DNA from: Schleiferilactobacillus harbinensis DSM 16991
Lineage (GTDB): Bacteria > Bacillota > Bacilli > Lactobacillales > Lactobacillaceae
Length of the DNA: 64,000 nucleotides
Assembly (NCBI RefSeq): GCF_000425885.1
Contig: NZ_AUEH01000001.1
Span: forward strand, 124,001-188,000
Direction of reading: 5' to 3'
Shown here piece after piece: positions 17,926 to 27,661 of this stretch. The position numbers and the translations under genes are program-made. How positions within the stretch are numbered: the first letter of the stretch is position 1; every line of letters starts with the position of its first letter. Below the pieces are notes generated by a model. The model ran no database searches, had not been told where the DNA came from, and was given only the letters and a program-made list of their open reading frames with translations.

Positions 17926-18078
17926 TTACTTCTTTTTTTCGTCCTTGCTTGGTTTGTGCTGCTTGTCGTCTTTCTTCTCATCCTTCAGATCGACCTTTTT
18001 CTTCAGGTCCTCTGGCAGGGTAGCAAATTGATCGAACAAGCTGGTCAGCGTGTTTTCTCGTTTCACAGTTAAGCCCAT
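17926..18078 (-). CDS. Small 50-aa acidic/basic protein (SPJ_0845-like)
   Basis: A 50-residue frame on the - strand with a very good AGAGGTGAT ribosome-binding site. The N-terminal half, MGLTVKRENTLTSLFDQF followed by ATLPEDLKKK, looks like a short conserved family that I recall as SPJ_0845 in streptococci and lactobacilli. The C-terminal half is a charged Lys/Asp-rich tail (EKKDDKQHKPSKDEKKK). It converges on engB with a shared terminator and is divergent from the ABC importer. The function is unknown. The RBS and the conserved start support a real gene. Confidence 0.72.
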   Translation of the reverse strand: MGLTVKRENTLTSLFDQFATLPEDLKKKVDLKDEKKDDKQHKPSKDEKKK

Positions 18079-18197
18079 TGCTATCACCTCTTGTGCTTAC
18101 AGTGTACCAAAAGCGGGGCAGAAAAACTACTTCCCGGCTCAGCTGGATTAATAAATTTAAAAATATAAGCTCGAAAGTGAATAAATTGTGAATTTTG

Positions 18198-18226
18198 TTG
18201 CATAAATGCCACTGACTGAGTATATT
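18198..18226 (+). promoter_or_regulatory. Promoter of the amino-acid ABC importer
   Basis: TTGCAT at 18198-18203 and TATATT at 18221-18226 are 17 bases apart, about 30 bases before the start codon. Confidence 0.7.
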
Positions 18227-18255
18227 AGATTCATTACGAAATTGGAGTGAACGAC

Positions 18256-19704
18256 ATGGAGAGAAAACATTGGTTGATTAAAGTATTGGCGGTGCTGACG
18301 ATGCTGCTGAGTTTGGGCGCTGCGGTCGGTCAGGCCCAACCGGCGCAGGCGGCGACCGATCAATCGCTGGCCAAGATCAAACAGAAGGGCACACTGGTGA
18401 TGGGAACGTCGCCGGACTATCCGCCTTACGAATTTCTGGTGAATAATCAGCCAGTGGGGATGGATGTATCCATTGCCAAGCAGATCGCTAAAGATTTAGG
18501 GGTCAAGCTGGTCGTTAAACAGATGGACTTTGATGCGCTGCTGGTGGGGTTAGAGACCCACAAGGTGGACATGGTGCTGTCAGCCATGACCCCGACGCCG
18601 GAACGGAAGCAGAGCGTGGATTTCTCTAACGTATACTACACTTCCGGTCAGTCGATCATTATCAATAAGACAGACAAGAGCATTTATAAGAGTTATAAAA
18701 ACTTCGCCAACAAGAATGTGGGGGCGCAGACTGGTTCATTGCAGTATGATTTGGTCAAGAAACAGATCAAGGGGGCCAAGATCACTGGGCTGACAAAGGT
18801 GACAGACCTGATCATCGCCTTAAAGACCCATAAGATCGAAGGGATCGCCGCTGAGTCTGCCGTGGCTACCGCTTATGTTAAAAACAATCCGGACTTGACC
18901 GTGTTGGACCATCAATTTAATTTGAGCGAGTCTGATTCCGGTACCGCCATCGCTTTTGCCAAGGGCTCAACGTCCCTAGTGGCTGCCGTTAACCAAAGTC
19001 TGGCCAAGATCAAAAAGCAGAATCTTACTGAAAAGTACCTTAGCGAGGCCGGCAAGAGCTTGAAGGTCAACGTGGCCAACACCTCCATGTGGCATTATCG
19101 GAGTTACTTCATCAAAGGGGTCGGCTACACCTTGCTGATCAGTTTGATTGCCGTCCTGATTGGGGTCGTGCTGGGGACTTTGCTGGCATTATCCCGGCTC
19201 AGCCATTTCCTCCCATTGAAATGGATCGCCACGGCCTACGTTGAATTCATCCGGGGCACGCCGTTGATGATTCAGGTAATGTTCCTGTACTTTGGTTTAA
19301 ATGTTCCCGCGCTGACCGCCGGCGTGGCCGGGGTCGCCATGAACTCTGGGGCATACGTGGCTGAGTATATCCGGGGCGGCATCGATTCCGTCCCCAAGGG
19401 CCAAGTGGAAGCGGCCAGGTCACTGGGGTTGTCGTACAAAGATACGATGCGTTACGTGATCTTGCCCCAAGCCTTGAAGATTATTTGGCCATCGCTGGGT
19501 AATGAATTCATTTCCCTGATCAAGGAAAGCTCCATCGTGTCCGTCATCGGGGTCACCGATTTGATTTATCAATTGCGGCTGGTCCAGGCAGCCACGTACA
19601 AGGGGATCGCGCCCTATGCCGTAGCGATGGTGATTTATTTCATCCTTGTCTTCGGATTGACCCGGTTATTGAACTTCGCAGAGAGGAAGATGCAGCATGC
19701 CTAG
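18256..19704 (+). CDS. Amino-acid ABC transporter, fused substrate-binding and permease protein
   Basis: A 482-residue fusion. A signal peptide (about 1-34, ending AQPAQAA) is followed by a family 3 solute-binding domain (about 38-270: [14 protein letters not shown], then the [16 protein letters not shown] region). From about 277 comes a permease domain of the His/Glu/Gln type with several membrane helices and the EAARSLGLS coupling loop near 385. Such fusions resemble lactococcal GlnP; the actual amino acid is not determined. I start at ATG 18256, with GGAG 8 bases upstream. It overlaps the ATPase gene by 8 bases. Confidence 0.9.
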   Translation: MERKHWLIKVLAVLTMLLSLGAAVGQAQPAQAATDQSLAKIKQKGTLVMGTSPDYPPYEFLVNNQPVGMDVSIAKQIAKDLGVKLVVKQMDFDALLVGLETHKVDMVLSAMTPTPERKQSVDFSNVYYTSGQSIIINKTDKSIYKSYKNFANKNVGAQTGSLQYDLVKKQIKGAKITGLTKVTDLIIALKTHKIEGIAAESAVATAYVKNNPDLTVLDHQFNLSESDSGTAIAFAKGSTSLVAAVNQSLAKIKKQNLTEKYLSEAGKSLKVNVANTSMWHYRSYFIKGVGYTLLISLIAVLIGVVLGTLLALSRLSHFLPLKWIATAYVEFIRGTPLMIQVMFLYFGLNVPALTAGVAGVAMNSGAYVAEYIRGGIDSVPKGQVEAARSLGLSYKDTMRYVILPQALKIIWPSLGNEFISLIKESSIVSVIGVTDLIYQLRLVQAATYKGIAPYAVAMVIYFILVFGLTRLLNFAERKMQHA

Positions 19705-20437
19705 TATGATTGAAACAAAAGGCCTGAAGAAGAGCTTCGACCATAATGAGGTAATCAAGGAGATCGATTCCCACGTAGAGAAGGGCCAAGTGATCGTCGT
19801 GATCGGCCCCTCTGGCGGCGGCAAGTCCACCTTCTTGCGCATGCTGAATATGCTGGAACAACCCACTGCGGGGACGGTGTCCTTTGAAGGTCAGGATATT
19901 ACCGACTTACCGGCCAACAAATTGGATACGGTCCGGGAAAAAATGGGGATGGTGTTCCAAAGCTTCAACCTTTTTCCGAATATGACTGTGTTGGCTAACG
20001 TGGCTTTGGCCCCGCAACGGGTCAAGGGGACGAGTCCCCAGGCAGCCAAGGAGCAAAGTATGGCCCTGCTGGACCAAGTTGGCCTAGCCGATAAAGCCGA
20101 TGCGTATCCCGCTTCCTTGTCAGGCGGCCAGCAGCAGCGGGTGGCCATTGCTCGCGCCCTAGCCATGGGGCCGGATGTGATGCTCTTTGATGAGCCTACC
20201 TCCGCCCTGGATCCGGAAATGGTCGGGGAAGTCCTGAAGGTCATGCAGACCCTGGCTAAACAAGGGATGACCATGGTTGTGGTGACCCACGAGATGGGCT
20301 TTGCGCGGAAAGTGGCCGATGAAGTGTGGTTCATGGATGGCGGTGTGCTGGCGGAAAAGGGCACGCCAGAGCAGATTTTTGACCATCCGCAAAACGAGCG
20401 GACAAAGAGCTTCTTAGCGAAGGTTCTGGAACAATAA
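19697..20437 (+). CDS. Amino-acid ABC transporter ATP-binding protein
   Basis: A 246-residue ATPase of the polar amino-acid uptake type, partner of the fused binding protein-permease just upstream. Walker [10 protein letters not shown] is at 37-45, the Q-loop [14 protein letters not shown] follows, the signature LSGGQQQR is at about 140-147, and Walker B is [26 protein letters not shown] precedes the start. The operon needs no further subunit, because GlnP-type permeases work as homodimers. A very long hairpin follows. Confidence 0.93.
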   Translation: MPSMIETKGLKKSFDHNEVIKEIDSHVEKGQVIVVIGPSGGGKSTFLRMLNMLEQPTAGTVSFEGQDITDLPANKLDTVREKMGMVFQSFNLFPNMTVLANVALAPQRVKGTSPQAAKEQSMALLDQVGLADKADAYPASLSGGQQQRVAIARALAMGPDVMLFDEPTSALDPEMVGEVLKVMQTLAKQGMTMVVVTHEMGFARKVADEVWFMDGGVLAEKGTPEQIFDHPQNERTKSFLAKVLEQ

Positions 20438-20442
20438 ACAGC

Positions 20443-20541
20443 CATAAAAGAAAGCGAGGCGCAGTGAAGTGCCCCACAATCGTTAGAGTATCTGTCTAAC
20501 AATTATGGGGCACTTCACAGTGTGCCTCGCTTTCTTTTATG
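20443..20541. terminator. 99-base near-perfect inverted repeat after the ABC importer
   Basis: The outer stem pairs 20443-20460 with 20524-20541 (18 bp). The middle stem pairs 20464-20476 with 20506-20518 (13 bp), and a GTTAGA/TCTAAC stem lies inside. The right arm contains TTTCTTTTAT, so it can terminate transcription. It is much longer than the other terminators in this window and may be a small repeat element. Confidence 0.7.
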
Positions 20542-20639
20542 CGGAAAAAGGCGTAGAATATCGCTCACTAGCGCTTTTGACGAGAAATTGATATACTGGA
20601 TTTGCGAACATTTGTTTTCAAGGAGTGAAAAATCAATCC

Positions 20640-22436
20640 ATGGCGTCTGCACATATTGAACATAAACTAGCGCTCCTGCCCGATCTGCCGGGGTGTTATC
20701 TCATGAAGGATATTAACGCCAAAATCATTTACGTGGGGAAGGCCAAGAACCTCAAAAATCGGGTTCGGTCTTACTTTAAAGGGGATAAGAATAATGGTCA
20801 GGCGCGGCTGATCGAACAGATTGCGGATGTGGAAATCGCGGACTTTGATACGATCGTGACGACGACCGAGAAGGAAGCCTTTCTGCTGGAAATCACCCTG
20901 ATCCAGAAATATCAGCCCTATTACAACGTTAAGCTGAAGCGGGGCACGGGGTATCCGTATATTAAGATCACCAACGAACGGGACCCGCAATTGCTGCTGA
21001 CCAGTGAGATCAAGAAGGACGGGGCCTATTATTTCGGCCCGTATCCCAACGTCTACGCCGCCCAGGGCACCTTACAGTTTCTCCAGAAGGTGTATCCGCT
21101 GCGGCGCTGTCCCGGCCATCTAGGCCGGCCCTGTCTCTATTACCACATGGGGCAGTGCCTGGGGGCGTGCTTTCGGGAGGTGCCGGAGGCGGAATATGCG
21201 GCCCAGATCAAGAAAATCAAACGCTTTTTGGACGGCAATGTGGCGGAAGCCAAACGCACGTTGAAGAAGCGGATGACTGAAGCTGCCGAGAAGCTGCAAT
21301 TCGAGCTGGCCGCTGATCTGCGGGATCAGATCCGCTATATTGAACAGACTGTCGAGAAGCAGCGGATCATTTCTAACGATAATACCCCCCGGGATCTATT
21401 TACTTACTATCTGGACAAAGGGTATTTGTCCGTGCAGATTTTCTTCATTCGCCAGGCCCGGCTGATCAAGCGGGAGAAACGGATTTTCCCCAGCGTCAAT
21501 ACGCCGGATGAAGAGCTGGCGACGTTTATTTTGCAGTTTTACAACCGCAAGAATCAGGTGCTCCCCAAGGAGGTCCTGGTGCCGGCTGGCGTGGAGAAGT
21601 CGGTCCTCAGCGAAATTCTTGGCATCCCGTTCCGCACGCCCCAGCGGGGGCAGAAGCGCCAATTGCTGGAGATGGCCAATGAAAATGCCAAGCTGGCGCT
21701 GGAAGAAAAGTTCCGCCTGCTGGAACTGGACAACCGCCAAACCGTGGGTGCGCAAGAGGAGATCTTCAAGGCGCTGGGCCTGCCGTATGGTCATGTCATG
21801 GAAGCCTTTGACCACTCTCATATTCAAGGGAGCGATCCGGTTTCGGCGATGGTGTATTATGAAGATGGCAAACCGAACAAAAGCATGTACCGCAAGTACA
21901 AGTTAAAGGGCGAAGTGGAGCATCAGAATGGCGCCAATGAAGCGGCCAATACCCGAGAAGTGATTCGCCGGCGTTATAGCCGATTGCTGAAGGAGAAAAA
22001 GCCGCTGCCGGATCTGATCCTGATGGATGGCGGAGAGATTGAACTGGACGCGGTCAAAGATGTTTTGGTCAATGAATTAAACTTATCGATTCCAGTGGCC
22101 GGGATGGTGAAGAACGATAAACACCAGACGGCGGATCTGCTTTTTGGCGATCCGCCGCGGATCATCGATCTGGATCGGCAGTCCCAGGGCTTCTTCCTGC
22201 TGACGCGGGTCCAAGACGAGGTGCACCGGTTTGTCATTACATTCCACCGGCGGACGCATAACAAAAATTCCCTGGCGTCGAAGCTGGAGGCGATCCACGG
22301 CGTCGGGCCCAAGACCCGGATCAAACTGCTGAAGCACTTCGGTTCGGTGACTAAGATCAAAGAGGCGTCGGTGGACGATATCGAATCATTGGGGATCGCC
22401 AAGACGGTGGCTCAGACAATTTTACTCAGTTTGTAA
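20640..22436 (+). CDS. uvrC: Excinuclease ABC subunit C
   Basis: A 598-residue nucleotide-excision-repair nuclease that makes both incisions around a lesion marked by UvrAB. The N-terminal GIY-YIG domain (GCYLMKD...IIYVGKAKNLKNRVRSYF) is at about 15-90, a UVR motif lies at about 195-230, the RNase H-like domain follows (MEAFDHSHIQGSDPV), and the C-terminal helix-hairpin-helix (HGVGPKTRIKLLKHFGS) is complete. AAGGAG lies 15 bases before ATG 20640 and directly abuts an in-frame GTG at 20625. I prefer 20640 because MASAHIEHKLALLPDLPGCY is how relatives start. Confidence 0.94.
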   Translation: MASAHIEHKLALLPDLPGCYLMKDINAKIIYVGKAKNLKNRVRSYFKGDKNNGQARLIEQIADVEIADFDTIVTTTEKEAFLLEITLIQKYQPYYNVKLKRGTGYPYIKITNERDPQLLLTSEIKKDGAYYFGPYPNVYAAQGTLQFLQKVYPLRRCPGHLGRPCLYYHMGQCLGACFREVPEAEYAAQIKKIKRFLDGNVAEAKRTLKKRMTEAAEKLQFELAADLRDQIRYIEQTVEKQRIISNDNTPRDLFTYYLDKGYLSVQIFFIRQARLIKREKRIFPSVNTPDEELATFILQFYNRKNQVLPKEVLVPAGVEKSVLSEILGIPFRTPQRGQKRQLLEMANENAKLALEEKFRLLELDNRQTVGAQEEIFKALGLPYGHVMEAFDHSHIQGSDPVSAMVYYEDGKPNKSMYRKYKLKGEVEHQNGANEAANTREVIRRRYSRLLKEKKPLPDLILMDGGEIELDAVKDVLVNELNLSIPVAGMVKNDKHQTADLLFGDPPRIIDLDRQSQGFFLLTRVQDEVHRFVITFHRRTHNKNSLASKLEAIHGVGPKTRIKLLKHFGSVTKIKEASVDDIESLGIAKTVAQTILLSL

Positions 22437-22466
22437 GTAGTTGATAGAAAGCAGGTAATCATTGAC

Positions 22467-22943
22467 ATGACCAATATCCGAGTCCTTTTCATTTCTGTTT
22501 CCGGCAATACCCGGTCGTTTGCTGATAAACTGGCGGCTTACGGTCAAGCTCAACATCAGGCGAACGCTGACGAGCCCTTGGTCGAGGTCCAGGAAATCTC
22601 TGAGGCCACGATGCCGGCTAAAGAAACCACGCCATTTGTGGCGATGGTACCCACGTATCTCGATGGGGGCAATGGGGTCGATAATGGGGTCAAGGAACTG
22701 ATGACCAATGCTTTGGGCGAATACATCGCCGATGGCGGCAATGAGGACCTGTGTATTGGTGTGATCGGCAGCGGCAACAAGAACTTCAACCGCCAGTATT
22801 GTTTGACAGCTAAGCGTTATGCAGCGGCGTTTACAGCACCGTTTATCGCCGATTATGAGCTGCGGGGCACCAAGGCGGACGTGGCGCGGATCTATGGCAT
22901 CCTGAAGACCGCGTTCGCTCAGACTGCGGCACAATCAAAGTAA
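22467..22943 (+). CDS. nrdI: Flavodoxin-like NrdI protein
   Basis: A 158-residue flavoprotein of the NrdI family. NrdI provides an oxidant for assembly of the dimanganese-tyrosyl radical cofactor of class Ib ribonucleotide reductase (NrdF). The FMN phosphate loop SVSGNTRSF is at about 10-18, and the GSGNKNFNRQYCLTAKRYA segment is a family hallmark. No nrdE, nrdF or nrdH is nearby, so it is a detached member of the system. It follows uvrC by 30 bases and ends at a terminator. Confidence 0.88.
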   Translation: MTNIRVLFISVSGNTRSFADKLAAYGQAQHQANADEPLVEVQEISEATMPAKETTPFVAMVPTYLDGGNGVDNGVKELMTNALGEYIADGGNEDLCIGVIGSGNKNFNRQYCLTAKRYAAAFTAPFIADYELRGTKADVARIYGILKTAFAQTAAQSK

Positions 22944-22969
22944 CATAATATAAGTTAAACGAAGTGAAG

Positions 22970-23035
22970 CCGAAAATGTAGACCGGTGAGCGTTTTCATG
23001 GGCACCGGGAAAGTTTACATTTGCGGTTTTTTTCT
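22970..23035 (+). terminator. Terminator after nrdI
   Basis: An interrupted stem joins CCGAAAATGTAGACCGGTG (from 22970) with CACCGG...TTACATTTGCGG (ending 23026), followed by seven T. Confidence 0.75.
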
Positions 23036-23074
23036 TTAGAATGAAAAAAGGTATGTATACGAGGAGGAATCACG

Positions 23075-24379
23075 ATGTTTGTTGACACGGTCACGATCAA
23101 CGTTAAGGCCGGCAAGGGCGGCGACGGCGCGGTGGCGTTTCGCCATGAAAAATTTGTTCCCTTCGGTGGTCCGGCAGGCGGAGATGGCGGGCGCGGCGGC
23201 GACGTCATCCTCATCGCTGACGAGGGCTCCCGCACTTTGATGGATTTTCGTTATCAAAATCACTTTAAAGCGAAACCCGGCCAAAACGGAATGATCAAAG
23301 CAATGTATGGGCGGGGATCCGATCCCGTCTACGTTAAGGTCCCGGCGGGGACGGTGGTTTATGACGCTGACACCGGCGAGGAACTGGGTGATTTGACCCA
23401 TGATAAACAGACCTTGATCGTCGCTAAGGGCGGTCGGGGCGGCCGCGGCAATATCCACTTTAAGTCGGCCAAGAACACTGCCCCGGAAATCGCTGAAAAC
23501 GGCGAACCGGGACAGGAATTGCGGATCCGGCTGGAATTGCGTCTGCTGGCCGATGTCGGTCTGGTGGGCTACCCATCCGTGGGCAAATCGACCTTCCTAT
23601 CGGTGGTCACCAAGGCTAAGCCCAAGATTGCGGCGTATCAATTTACCACGCTGACGCCTAATTTGGGCATGGTCCGCTTAGAAGACGGCAACGACTTTGT
23701 TTTAGCAGACTTGCCTGGATTAATTGCCGGGGCGGCTGACGGCGTCGGTTTAGGTTTCCAATTCTTGCGCCACGTCGAGCGTACCCGGGTTATTCTGCAC
23801 CTGGTGGATATGGATCCGGATAACGGCCGCGAGCCGTTTGATGATTTCCAGCAGATTCTGCATGAATTGGGCACATACGACGAAAAACTGCTGCATCGCC
23901 CGCAAATCGTGGTCCCCACGAAGATCGAGATTCCCGGTGCCGCCGAACGTCTGGCTGACTTCAAAAAGGCCTTAGCCGACTCGGCCTGGGCTGATTTGCC
24001 GGTCATGCCGGTATCCAATGTGACCCACGCCGGCGTGCAGCCGCTGCTGCATAAAACAGCCGAGCTGCTGCAAGCTGTTGTGGCTGCGGATGCGGAGAAG
24101 GAAGCTGAAAGGGCCGCGGAAACCAAGACCAAGACCTACACTGGTCCAAGTCAAGAACCAGCCTTCACGGTGACTCGGGACGAAGATGGCGTCTTCATCG
24201 TCACTGGCGAACGGATCGAAAAACTGGCCAAGATGACCAATTTGAATCATCAGGATTCATTAGTCCGCTTTGACCGGCAGCTGCACGGCATGGGGGTCAA
24301 CGATGCCCTGCGGGAAGCGGGGGCCCGGGATGGCGATACGGTCATGATCGGGGACTTGACCTTTGATTTTGTTGAATAG
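23075..24379 (+). CDS. obg: GTPase Obg/CgtA
   Basis: A 434-residue essential GTPase involved in 50S assembly and stress signalling. The Gly-rich Obg fold is at about 1-158 ([26 protein letters not shown]). The G domain has [10 protein letters not shown] at about 165-174 and [12 protein letters not shown], and the C-terminal OCT domain begins near 355 ([16 protein letters not shown]). GAGGAGG precedes the start. It is followed by the acyltransferase gene with a 27-base gap, so cotranscription is likely. Confidence 0.95.
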   Translation: MFVDTVTINVKAGKGGDGAVAFRHEKFVPFGGPAGGDGGRGGDVILIADEGSRTLMDFRYQNHFKAKPGQNGMIKAMYGRGSDPVYVKVPAGTVVYDADTGEELGDLTHDKQTLIVAKGGRGGRGNIHFKSAKNTAPEIAENGEPGQELRIRLELRLLADVGLVGYPSVGKSTFLSVVTKAKPKIAAYQFTTLTPNLGMVRLEDGNDFVLADLPGLIAGAADGVGLGFQFLRHVERTRVILHLVDMDPDNGREPFDDFQQILHELGTYDEKLLHRPQIVVPTKIEIPGAAERLADFKKALADSAWADLPVMPVSNVTHAGVQPLLHKTAELLQAVVAADAEKEAERAAETKTKTYTGPSQEPAFTVTRDEDGVFIVTGERIEKLAKMTNLNHQDSLVRFDRQLHGMGVNDALREAGARDGDTVMIGDLTFDFVE

Positions 24380-24406
24380 ATTGAGCTGAAAGGTGATAGG
24401 GAAGTA

Positions 24407-26401
24407 ATGCAACGGGCAGGGCAAACGAAGAAACGGCGGTTTATCACCGGCTTCAGCGGGTTACGTACATTGGGTGTTTTGGGGGTTATTTTATACCATT
24501 TAAATCCCAACGTGTTTCGGGGCGGCTACCTTGGGGTGCCAATCTTCCTCGCGTTAGCCGGGTATCTCATCGCCGACCAAGTGATGCGCGAACTGCGCAG
24601 CACAGGTCATTTCCGCTTGCGCCGTTTTTACGGCCGGCGGCTGAAAAAAATCTACCCCACGCTGATCGTGATGCTTTTCGCGACCAGTACGTATATCGTG
24701 TTGTTTCAGCGTAACTTGTTGGCTAATCTGCATAAAATCATTGCGGCCAACTTGTTAAACTACTATAACTTTTGGCAAATCAGCAATGGTCAGTCGTATT
24801 TTGACCGGTTTGCCAACAATGAATCACCTTTCACCCATATGTGGACGCTGTCCATTGAGAACCAGTTCTACATTTTTGGGCCGTTACTGATTATTTTGCT
24901 ATTCAAGCTCTTGAAGAATCGCAACGGCTGGATGGCGAATATTGCGTTGGCTATCTCAGTCGTGTCGGCTTTGTTGATGGCATTCTTGTACCAACCGGGA
25001 GTAGATCCCAGCCGGATTTACTACGGAACAGATACCCGGTTGTACGGAATTTTTCTCGGGGTGGCACTGGCTTTTGTCTGGCCCACAGATCGGTTGCGGA
25101 CTGCGGTGGCTAGGAGTGATCGCTGGCTGCTGGACGGTATGGGTTTGGTCGGTATGGCTGGAATGCTTTGGCTGCTCTTCACGCTGGACGCTCAAAGCGC
25201 CTGGACGTACCGCGGCGGGATGGTTTTGTTCACAGTCTTCACCGTGCTGACCATTGCCGTCGTTGCCCATCCGGGGGCCGATTGGAACCGCATTTTGACC
25301 AATCCGGTTTTTGACTGGGTTGGCTCTCGTTCCTATGGTCTTTATGTCTATCAGTTTCCGGTCATGATCTTCTTTGAATCCAAGTTCCCAGACATCGCCA
25401 ATCACCCGATTTTGTATCCCGTGATCGAAGTGGTGCTGATCGTAGCAATCAGTGAGGTGTCTTATCGCTGGATTGAACGGCCCATCGGCCAGTTTGATTT
25501 CAGTCAGCTCAAGACGTGGTTTCAGGGTTTGTTGCGGAATGATAGCCGGAAAGGCTGGACGAACCGCATCGCGGCTGCTTTAGTCGCGTTAATTCTGGTC
25601 GGCGGCAGCGTCGGCGTTGTGCAGGGCAGCCAAACCAAGGCCCACGGCGCGGATCAGTCTGCGCTGGCTAAGCGGATCAAGAAAAACCAAGCTGAAAACG
25701 ATAAACGCAGCAAGGCCCAACTCGCCGCCATCAAGTCCGCCAATGCAGAGAAGAAGAAGGCCGCCAAGGATAAATCCTTGTCCGAATCGCTGTCTAAATC
25801 GCAGAGTGCTGCTGAAGAGTCCCGGGCGAAGGAACATCCAGTGAACAAAGATTTAGAGCAGTATGGTTTGACCCAGGTGCAATTGCAGCGTGCGCAGCAG
25901 ATGCCGATCACGGCGTTTGGTGATTCAGTCATGATTGACGGACAACCACTGCTGACCCGTATTTTCCCGAAGATTTATATGGAGGCCAAAGTCGGGCAGC
26001 AAATGATCACGACAATTTCCCGGGTGCAAGCATTGGCTCAGCAGGGGGCCATGGCTGATGTTGTCTTAGTAGGATTAGGTACGAATGGTCCCTTCAGTAC
26101 GGATCAGTTGGATCAGTTCATGCAAGCCATTGGACCCAATCGACGCGTATATTGGATCAATGCGCATGTGCCCACTAGACAGTGGCAAGGACAGGTCAAC
26201 AGCATGCTGAATGAAGCAGCTAAACACTACAAAAATTTGCATGTGATCGACTGGTATAATTATTCGACACCGCATCCAGAGTGGTTCTCGGACGATCAAG
26301 TACATCCGAACCCGACTGGCAGTCCTTACTACGCGACCTTTGTTGCCAAGGGCATTTTAACGGGTGAACAACAAGCTCAAGAACAGAAGAATCAGCAGTA
26401 A
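24407..26401 (+). CDS. oatA: OatA-like peptidoglycan O-acetyltransferase
   Basis: A 664-residue two-part enzyme. The N-terminal acyltransferase-3 membrane domain spans about 10-360 (ITGFSGLRTLGVLGVILYHLNP, TLSIENQFYI). After a charged, Lys/Ser-rich extracellular linker (about 420-480) comes an SGNH-type esterase domain: AFGDSVMIDG near 505, VGLGTNG near 560, and the D-H pair in DDQVHPNPTG near 630. This is the layout of OatA, which moves acetyl groups across the membrane onto N-acetylmuramic acid and confers lysozyme resistance. The acceptor is inferred from architecture; other surface glycans are possible. Confidence 0.85.
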   Translation: MQRAGQTKKRRFITGFSGLRTLGVLGVILYHLNPNVFRGGYLGVPIFLALAGYLIADQVMRELRSTGHFRLRRFYGRRLKKIYPTLIVMLFATSTYIVLFQRNLLANLHKIIAANLLNYYNFWQISNGQSYFDRFANNESPFTHMWTLSIENQFYIFGPLLIILLFKLLKNRNGWMANIALAISVVSALLMAFLYQPGVDPSRIYYGTDTRLYGIFLGVALAFVWPTDRLRTAVARSDRWLLDGMGLVGMAGMLWLLFTLDAQSAWTYRGGMVLFTVFTVLTIAVVAHPGADWNRILTNPVFDWVGSRSYGLYVYQFPVMIFFESKFPDIANHPILYPVIEVVLIVAISEVSYRWIERPIGQFDFSQLKTWFQGLLRNDSRKGWTNRIAAALVALILVGGSVGVVQGSQTKAHGADQSALAKRIKKNQAENDKRSKAQLAAIKSANAEKKKAAKDKSLSESLSKSQSAAEESRAKEHPVNKDLEQYGLTQVQLQRAQQMPITAFGDSVMIDGQPLLTRIFPKIYMEAKVGQQMITTISRVQALAQQGAMADVVLVGLGTNGPFSTDQLDQFMQAIGPNRRVYWINAHVPTRQWQGQVNSMLNEAAKHYKNLHVIDWYNYSTPHPEWFSDDQVHPNPTGSPYYATFVAKGILTGEQQAQEQKNQQ

Positions 26402-26449
26402 ATGGTGAATAGGGATTGAGACAACAGTCTGATTGCCCTGGCGTATCAA

Positions 26450-26617
26450 GGGCCGAGTGCGTAGCAAGCGGAGGCAAAATGAGCTCAGTGGTGGAAACCA
26501 CACAGCGGCTTTGCCGCTGATGTGGTTAGGCGACTTGAAGACCGCGTTTTTTGCGGGCTTCAAGCGCCGTCACCACGTTCCAGCCCATTTTGCCGCAGCT
26601 TACGGAGCACTTGGCCC
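26450..26617. ncRNA. Candidate structured RNA or repeat element, copy B
   Basis: It occupies the 303-base gap between the acyltransferase and rnz. It has the same plan as copy A. P1 is 26450-26460/26607-26617 (11 bp) and P2 26464-26469/26598-26603 (one C-A mismatch). P3 is 26473-26481/26586-26594. P4 26488-26493/26571-26576 closes the junction. P5 is 26496-26502/26521-26527, capped by P6 26504-26509/26513-26518. P7 is 26529-26540/26558-26568 with the bulged A at 26533. The unpaired GA, C, GA, A and GT of the junctions are identical to copy A while helix bases differ. It lacks the extra arm of copy A. The short frames crossing it look non-coding. Confidence 0.7.
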
Positions 26618-26704
26618 GACAGCCGAGACAGGACTTTTGGCTCATTCCCTTTTTCCCGTTATGTAGACACCAAACATGAACTCAGGATGGAGACGGACAA
26701 ACAT

Positions 26705-27661
26705 ATGGAGTTGGTTTTTTTAGGTACCGGCGCAGGAGTTCCTGCGAAATCGCGGAACGTCACGAGTATTGCATTGAAATTGCTGGCCGAACGCAATGAG
26801 ATCTGGCTGTTTGACGTGGGCGAAGCCACCCAGCACCAGATTTTGCGCACTAATATCCGGCCGCGCAAGATCACCAAGATTTTTATTACCCATTTGCACG
26901 GCGACCACCTCTACGGCTTGCCCGGTTTAGTGGCTAGCCGCTCGTTTCAAGGCGGCAACACCCCCTTGACGATCTATGGCCCCACCGGGGTGAAAGACTT
27001 CTTAGAGACTGCCCTGCGGGTTTCTGACACCCACCTGAGTTATCCGCTGCATTTCGTGGAATTGGATCACGGCGGCCAAATTTTTGACGACGCGACGTTC
27101 TCCGTGACGGCGGCAACACTGGATCACCGCATTCAAAGCTTCGGTTACCGGGTCGTGGAAAAACCGCACCCCGGTGAATTACTGGTGGATGACCTGCGGG
27201 CCGCCAACGTTCCCGCCGGGCCGCTCTACGGCCAGATCAAGGCCGGCCGCGACGTCACCTTGCCCGATGGCCGCACGATTCAGGCCGCGGACTATATCGC
27301 CGCTCCGCAACCAGGCCGGATCGTTACGATTCTGGGTGATACACGAAAGACGCCTAATGCGGTAAAATTAGCCATGGATGCGGATGTGCTGGTGCACGAA
27401 AGCACCTTTGGCGCCGATGAGGCCAAACTGGCCAAGCGGTATTACCACTCCACGAGCAAGACGGCGGCAGAAACCGCCAAGGAGGCCCATGTCGGACTGC
27501 TGCTGCTGACGCACATTTCGGCCCGCTACTTGGGCAGTGCGGCCCATCAATTGGCGGTGGAGGCCCGTACCGTCTTTCCGCATACGAAACTGGTTCATGA
27601 TTTTGAAACCATCGAAATTCCATTTAAGAAAGCAGCGGTGATGAGTCATGTTGGAAAATGA
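26705..27661 (+). CDS. rnz: Ribonuclease Z (tRNase Z)
   Basis: A 318-residue metallo-beta-lactamase endonuclease that removes 3' trailers from tRNA precursors. The metal motif HLHGDH is at 63-68, and the start [21 protein letters not shown] is diagnostic. The GILGDTRKT-type segment ([12 protein letters not shown]) and the HESTFGADE block complete the active site. I start at ATG 26705, which gives the family start; an in-frame ATG at 26687 and longer frames would extend into element B. It overlaps the next gene by 14 bases. Confidence 0.95.
   Translation: MELVFLGTGAGVPAKSRNVTSIALKLLAERNEIWLFDVGEATQHQILRTNIRPRKITKIFITHLHGDHLYGLPGLVASRSFQGGNTPLTIYGPTGVKDFLETALRVSDTHLSYPLHFVELDHGGQIFDDATFSVTAATLDHRIQSFGYRVVEKPHPGELLVDDLRAANVPAGPLYGQIKAGRDVTLPDGRTIQAADYIAAPQPGRIVTILGDTRKTPNAVKLAMDADVLVHESTFGADEAKLAKRYYHSTSKTAAETAKEAHVGLLLLTHISARYLGSAAHQLAVEARTVFPHTKLVHDFETIEIPFKKAAVMSHVGK

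Noticed and set aside
26433-26704. Open frames in the gap before rnz, including an N-terminal extension of rnz
   Set aside because: They cross element B; the conserved RNase Z start is at 26705.
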